A stretch of 64,000 nt of DNA from Lapillicoccus jejuensis (GTDB lineage Bacteria > Actinomycetota > Actinomycetes > Actinomycetales > Dermatophilaceae): contig NZ_VFMN01000001.1 in the NCBI RefSeq assembly GCF_006715055.1, forward strand, positions 3,472,001-3,536,000. The letters are read 5' to 3'. A program made the position numbers and the translations under genes. A model generated the notes under the pieces. It had not been told where the DNA came from, made no database searches, and saw nothing but the letters and a program-made list of their open reading frames with translations. Positions 60,550 to 64,000 of the stretch are shown in pieces. How positions within the stretch are numbered: the first letter of the stretch is position 1; every line of letters begins with the position of its first letter.

Positions 60550-61386
60550 GTGAGCACCGAGGCGGCGTCCCCGCACCCCTGGCTGCGCGTCGAGCGCGGC
60601 GGACCGGGCGGGGTCGTCCGGACCGTCACGCTGGCCAACCCCGCCGAGCGCAACGCGATGACCCCGAGCCTGTGGCGCGCGCTGGCCCAGGTCGCGGAGC
60701 AGACCCCGGACGACGTCCGCGTCGTCGTGCTGCGCGGGGAGGGACGCTCGTTCTGCGCCGGCCTGCACCGCGCGCTGCTGACCCCCGGCGGGCTCGAGGG
60801 CGAGGACGACATGCTCGCCGTCGCCGGCTCCGGGCAGGAGGCGGCCGAGGCGATGATCGAGCAGTACCAGGCCGGCTTCACCGCCTGGTCGCGGCTGCCC
60901 GCGGTCGTCGTCGCCGCCGTCCAGGGGCACGCCATCGGCGGCGGCTTCCAGCTCGCCCTCGCCGCCGACCTGCGGGTCGTCGCCGACGACGTGCAGCTCG
61001 CGATGCGCGAGACCGCCCTCGGCATGGTCCCCGACCTCGCCGGCACGTCGCCGCTCGTGCACCTCGTCGGCTACGCCCACGCCCTGGAGATCTGCGCGAC
61101 GGGCCGGTACGTCGGCGCCGAGGAGGCCCACGCGCTCGGCCTGGCCAACGTCATCGCCCCCGCCGGCGGGCTCGACGCCGCCGTCGAGCAGGTCGTGGGC
61201 GCGTTGCTGGCCGCCCCCGCGGCGGCGCTGCGCGAGCTCAAGCCGCTGCTGCGGCACGCCGTCGACGCGGCGCCCGAGGACCAGCAGGCGCTCGAGCGGC
61301 GCACCAACGCCCGGCTGCTCGGGGCGATGGCCCGTGGTGCCGGCCCGTCCGGCCCGGGTGCCGGTCCGGGATCCGGGTCGGAATAG
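60550..61386 (+). CDS. enoyl-CoA hydratase/isomerase family protein
   Basis: 278-aa crotonase-fold protein. The oxyanion-hole pair is GRSFCAGLHRALL (near 60) and AAVQGHAIGGGFQLALAADLRVVADD (near 120). In the second catalytic region the two glutamates of classic hydratases appear as METALGM-type RETALGMVPDLAGTSPLVHLVGY; one acidic residue is replaced, so the reaction may differ from simple hydration. The C-terminus ends in a Gly/Pro-rich tail. GTG start with no clear ribosome site. Confidence 0.88.
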   Translation: MSTEAASPHPWLRVERGGPGGVVRTVTLANPAERNAMTPSLWRALAQVAEQTPDDVRVVVLRGEGRSFCAGLHRALLTPGGLEGEDDMLAVAGSGQEAAEAMIEQYQAGFTAWSRLPAVVVAAVQGHAIGGGFQLALAADLRVVADDVQLAMRETALGMVPDLAGTSPLVHLVGYAHALEICATGRYVGAEEAHALGLANVIAPAGGLDAAVEQVVGALLAAPAAALRELKPLLRHAVDAAPEDQQALERRTNARLLGAMARGAGPSGPGAGPGSGSE

Positions 61387-61453
61387 CGGTGCCGCGCCGT
61401 GACGCTGAGCACCAGGTGACGCCGAACCCCACCCCGTCCGAGCAGGGGACCCG

Positions 61454-63337
61454 ATGAGCCAGCACGCCGGCTGGATGATGATGCGCTCGCTGTCGTCCGA
61501 CTCCTCGGTGAAGAAGCAGGCGCTGCCGCCCGGGACGGGGCGGCGGGTGCTGGGCTACGCGACGCCGTACACCCGCTCGCTGCTGGCCTTCCTCGTCCTC
61601 GTCGTCGCCGACGCCGTCGTCCTCGTCGCGACCCCGCTCCTGCTGCGTGACATCGTCGACCTCGGGGTCACCCCGAAGGACAGCGGCGTCGTCGTGCGGC
61701 TCTCGCTGCTCGTGGGGCTGCTCGCGCTCGTCGACGCCGGCCTCACGGTCTGGCAGCGGTGGTACTCAGCGCGGATCGGCGAGGGGCTCATCTACGACCT
61801 GCGGGCCGAGGTCTTCGCGCACGTCCTGCGCCAGCCGATCGCCTTCTTCACCCGCGCGCAGACGGGCTCGCTGGTCAGCCGGCTCAACACCGACGTCGTC
61901 GGGGCGCAGGCCGCGTTCACCACCGTGCTGTCGTCGGTGGTGAGCAACGCGGTGAGCCTCGTCCTCATCGTCGGCGCCATGCTCAGCCTGTCGTGGCAGC
62001 TGACCCTGGGCGCGCTGCTGCTCGTCCCGTTCTTCCTCGTGCCGGCCAAGCTCATGGGGCACCGGCTGGCCGACTTGTCCTACCAGCAGATGACCCTCAA
62101 CGCCGACATGGGCACCCGGATGACCGAGCGCTTCAACGTCGCCGGCGCCCTGCTCGTCAAGCTCTTCGGCAACCCCCGCCGCGAGGACGAGGAGTACGCC
62201 GTGCGCGCCTCCGCCGTCCGCGACGCCGGCGTCGCCATCGCCATCAACCGGACCTTCTTCCTCGTCGGCCTCTCGCTCGTGGCGTCGCTGGCCACCGCGA
62301 TGGTCTACGGGTTCGGCGGCGTGATGGCCGTCTCCGGCGGGCTCACCGTCGGGACGCTGCTCGCGCTCGCGGCCCTGCTGGCCCGGCTCTACGCGCCGCT
62401 CACCGCGCTGTCGAACGTGCGGGTCGACATCATGACGGCCCTCGTCTCGTTCTCCCGGGTCTTCGAGGTGCTCGACCTCCCGCCGCTGGTCAAGGAGCCC
62501 GAGCACCCGCGGCCGCTGCCGGCGGGCGCGCTCGGTGTCGAGCTGGACGACGTGTCCTTCCGCTACCCCGGGGCGGACGAGGTCTCGCTCGCCTCGCTCG
62601 AGGCGATCGGCACCGGTGACCGGGCGGCGGGCTCCACCGTCCTGCGGGGCGTCTCGTTCACCGCCCGGCCGGGCGAGCTCGTCGCCCTCGTGGGCCCGAG
62701 CGGCGCGGGCAAGACGACGATCACCTCGCTCGTCGCGCGGCTCTACGACCCGACCGGCGGTGCCGTCCGGCTCGGCGGGGTCGACCTGCGCGAGGTCCCC
62801 TCGACCGACCTGCGCGAGGCCGTGGGGGTCGTCACCCAGGAGGCGCACCTCTTCCACGACACCATCCGCGCCAACCTCGCCTACGTCCGCCCCGACGCCA
62901 CCGAGGCGCAGATGCGCGACGCCCTGCGTTCGGCGCACGTGCTCGCGCTCGTCGACGCCCTGCCCGAGGGCCTGGACACCGTCGTCGGCGACCGCGGCCA
63001 CCGCCTCTCGGGCGGCGAGAAGCAGCGCCTGGCCATCGCCCGCCTGCTGCTGCGCGGACCGCGCGTCGTCGTCCTCGACGAGGCGACCGCCCACCTGGAC
63101 TCGGAGTCCGAGGCGGCCGTCCAGCGCGCGCTCGACGCCGCCCTCGACGGCCGGACGGCGCTCGTCATCGCCCACCGCCTCTCCACCGTCCGCGGCGCCG
63201 ACCAGATCCTCGTCGTCGACGGCGGGCGGATCGTCGAGCGCGGCACGCACGCCGAGCTCCTGGCCCGCGGCGGGCTCTACGCGGACCTCCACGAGACCCA
63301 GTTCGCCGACCCCCAGGGGATCGTGACCGCTCCGTGA
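61454..63337 (+). CDS. ABC exporter, fused membrane and ATPase domains (MsbA/LmrA type)
   Basis: 627-aa half-transporter that would act as a homodimer. Six membrane helices (about 40-345) end in RLYAPLTALSNVRVDIMTALVSFSRVFEVLDLPP. The nucleotide-binding domain has Walker A VGPSGAGKTTITSLVARLYDPT, Q-loop VVTQEAHLFHDTIRANLAY, signature LSGGEKQRLAIARLLLRGP, Walker B VVVLDEATAHLDSES and H-loop VIAHRLSTV. Substrate (lipid or drug) cannot be told. ATG 61454 lies 67 nt after the hydratase stop. Confidence 0.95.
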   Translation: MSQHAGWMMMRSLSSDSSVKKQALPPGTGRRVLGYATPYTRSLLAFLVLVVADAVVLVATPLLLRDIVDLGVTPKDSGVVVRLSLLVGLLALVDAGLTVWQRWYSARIGEGLIYDLRAEVFAHVLRQPIAFFTRAQTGSLVSRLNTDVVGAQAAFTTVLSSVVSNAVSLVLIVGAMLSLSWQLTLGALLLVPFFLVPAKLMGHRLADLSYQQMTLNADMGTRMTERFNVAGALLVKLFGNPRREDEEYAVRASAVRDAGVAIAINRTFFLVGLSLVASLATAMVYGFGGVMAVSGGLTVGTLLALAALLARLYAPLTALSNVRVDIMTALVSFSRVFEVLDLPPLVKEPEHPRPLPAGALGVELDDVSFRYPGADEVSLASLEAIGTGDRAAGSTVLRGVSFTARPGELVALVGPSGAGKTTITSLVARLYDPTGGAVRLGGVDLREVPSTDLREAVGVVTQEAHLFHDTIRANLAYVRPDATEAQMRDALRSAHVLALVDALPEGLDTVVGDRGHRLSGGEKQRLAIARLLLRGPRVVVLDEATAHLDSESEAAVQRALDAALDGRTALVIAHRLSTVRGADQILVVDGGRIVERGTHAELLARGGLYADLHETQFADPQGIVTAP

Positions 63338-63348
63338 CCTGACGCGTC

Positions 63349-63354
63349 TAGCGT
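63349..63354 (+). promoter_or_regulatory. leaderless promoter of the 63361 gene
   Basis: TAGCGT (63349-63354) fits TANNNT and lies exactly 6 nt before ATG 63361, the standard geometry for a leaderless actinobacterial gene. Confidence 0.5.
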
Positions 63355-63360
63355 GCCCGT

Positions 63361-63717
63361 ATGGACGAGGTGGAGGCCTACGTCGCGGGGCTCGAGGAGG
63401 CCGACGCGTCAGCCCTGCGGCACGTCGTCGACCTGGCCCGCGAGGTCGCGCCGACGGCGGTCGAGGGCCGCAGCTACGGCATCCCCGTCCTCAAGCTCGA
63501 CGGGCGCCCGCTCGTGGGCGTGCTGGCCGCCAAGGGGCACCTCAGCCTCTTCCCGTTCAGCCCCGAGGCCATCTCGGCGGTGGCCGACCGGCTGACCGGC
63601 TGGTCGCGCTCCACCGGCACGGTGCGCTTCTCCGCCCAGGCGCCGCTGCCCGACGACGTCGTGCGCGACCTCGTGGCGGCCCGGGCCGACGAGATCGCCC
63701 GCGAGCCGGCGCGCTAG
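63361..63717 (+). CDS. DUF1801 / iron-chaperone-like small protein
   Basis: 118-aa soluble protein of the DUF1801 (YdhG-like) fold. Family motifs are DEVEAYVAGLEEADASALRHVVDLAREVAPTAVEGRSYGIPVLKLDGRPLVGVLAAKGHLSLFPFSPEAI and STGTVRFSAQAPLPDDVVRDLVAARADEI. The (S/G)YG(I/M)P ... HLSLFPF pattern is characteristic. Function uncertain; a frataxin-like role has been proposed for relatives. Its stop overlaps the end of the convergent SURF1 gene. Confidence 0.85.
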   Translation: MDEVEAYVAGLEEADASALRHVVDLAREVAPTAVEGRSYGIPVLKLDGRPLVGVLAAKGHLSLFPFSPEAISAVADRLTGWSRSTGTVRFSAQAPLPDDVVRDLVAARADEIAREPAR

Positions 63718-64000
63718 CCGTCCTCCTCGTCCCAGATCCGCACCTTCCTGGGCTTGCGCGGCGCGGCGGCGGGAACCAGCTCGCGCTCGCCGGTGGCGAC
63801 CTTCACGGGCGCGCCCTCCGCCGCGAGGGCGTCGCGCTCCTGGCGCCACAGCCGGATCCGGTAGCCGTAGAACACGAAGCCGAACACGGAGAAGAGCCAC
63901 CACTGGAAGGCGTAGGCCTGGTTCGGGCCGAGGTCGGTGTCCGGGGCCTCCAGCGGGGTGGGCCGCGGCGGCGTCGCCCCGGCGGGCGTCCGCTCGCTCT
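63714..64000 (-). CDS. SURF1-family protein, C-terminal part (start outside window)
   Basis: The visible 95 residues contain LGPNQAYAFQWWLFSVFGFVFYGYRIRLWRQE, the second membrane helix and signature (AYAxQWxxF) of SURF1, an assembly factor for cytochrome c oxidase. A basic cytosolic tail follows and ends PRKPRKVRIWDEEDG. The stop overlaps the plus-strand gene stop by 3 nt in convergent orientation. Confidence 0.88.
   Translation of the reverse strand, partial: SERTPAGATPPRPTPLEAPDTDLGPNQAYAFQWWLFSVFGFVFYGYRIRLWRQERDALAAEGAPVKVATGERELVPAAAPRKPRKVRIWDEEDG

Noticed and set aside
58003-61257. Very long minus-strand frame overlapping the GH3 gene and the enoyl-CoA hydratase
   Set aside because: It is Arg/Ala/Gly-rich with no recognisable domain and lies in the wrong frame against two well-supported genes.

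Overview
The window comes from a very GC-rich (about three-quarters G+C) flagellated actinobacterium. Four things point that way: GTG/ATG starts with densely overlapped operons, near-leaderless promoters (TANNNT about 6 nt before the start codon), the suf cluster order sufR-B-D-Rieske-C-S-U-T beside an ABC-2 exporter (as in mycobacteria), and an actinobacterial VLRF1 protein. A motile Micrococcales-type lineage is my best guess. The species cannot be fixed from the sequence.

Layout. 1-1358: a leftward ABC-2 exporter (permease cut by the window edge). 1472-2305: an alpha/beta hydrolase. 2382-9188: a complete SUF iron-sulfur assembly operon with its SufR repressor. 9281-13011: a secreted beta-propeller protein, then a metY / CoA-binding / VLRF1 operon. 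13012-13432: two long related palindromes enclosing an orphan small ORF. 13433-16672: a flavin monooxygenase divergent from a GAF-domain regulator, with an operator-like repeat array between them. 16780-19982: a zinc peptidase, then an alanine-racemase-like/FemAB pair.

20026-49887 is one flagellar island. On the minus strand, from right to left, it carries fliA; fliC; fliD-fliS-fliT-like; flgB-flgC-fliE-fliF-fliG-fliH-fliI-fliJ-(NlpC/P60-SLT)-fliK-flgD-flgE; flbD-motA-motB-fliL; and fliM-N-O-P-Q-R-flhB-flhA plus an 82-aa membrane protein. On the plus strand it carries flgN-flgK-flgL-fliW and csrA. Five transcription starts (fliC, flgB, flbD, fliM, flgN) carry the same bipartite motif, CTC(A/G)-N16-(G/A)(C/A)CGAT, which fits a sigma-28/FliA promoter. 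Three of those leaders (fliC, flbD, and flgB twice) also carry small hairpins that present ACGGAC in the loop, which is the form of a CsrA-binding site. FliW and CsrA are encoded in the same island, so the sequence suggests a two-level regulon: FliA switches the units on, and CsrA/FliW sets translation of flagellin, the rod/basal-body operon and the stator operon.

49890-50042: a 51-bp triplicated repeat. 50139-52788: an ABC-F protein and a zinc alcohol dehydrogenase. 52894-57387: an assimilatory sulfur operon (ferredoxin sulfite reductase, APS reductase, CysG-like siroheme enzyme, CbiX-like chelatase), whose products need the Fe-S clusters and siroheme made by this and the suf operon. 57380-60446: a GH3 glycosidase with a TetR regulator. 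60550-64000: an enoyl-CoA hydratase, an ABC exporter, a DUF1801-like protein and the end of a SURF1 gene. I saw no tRNA, rRNA, CRISPR array, transposase or phage gene. A palindromic motif, GCCGTACGGC, recurs through the window far more often than base composition predicts.
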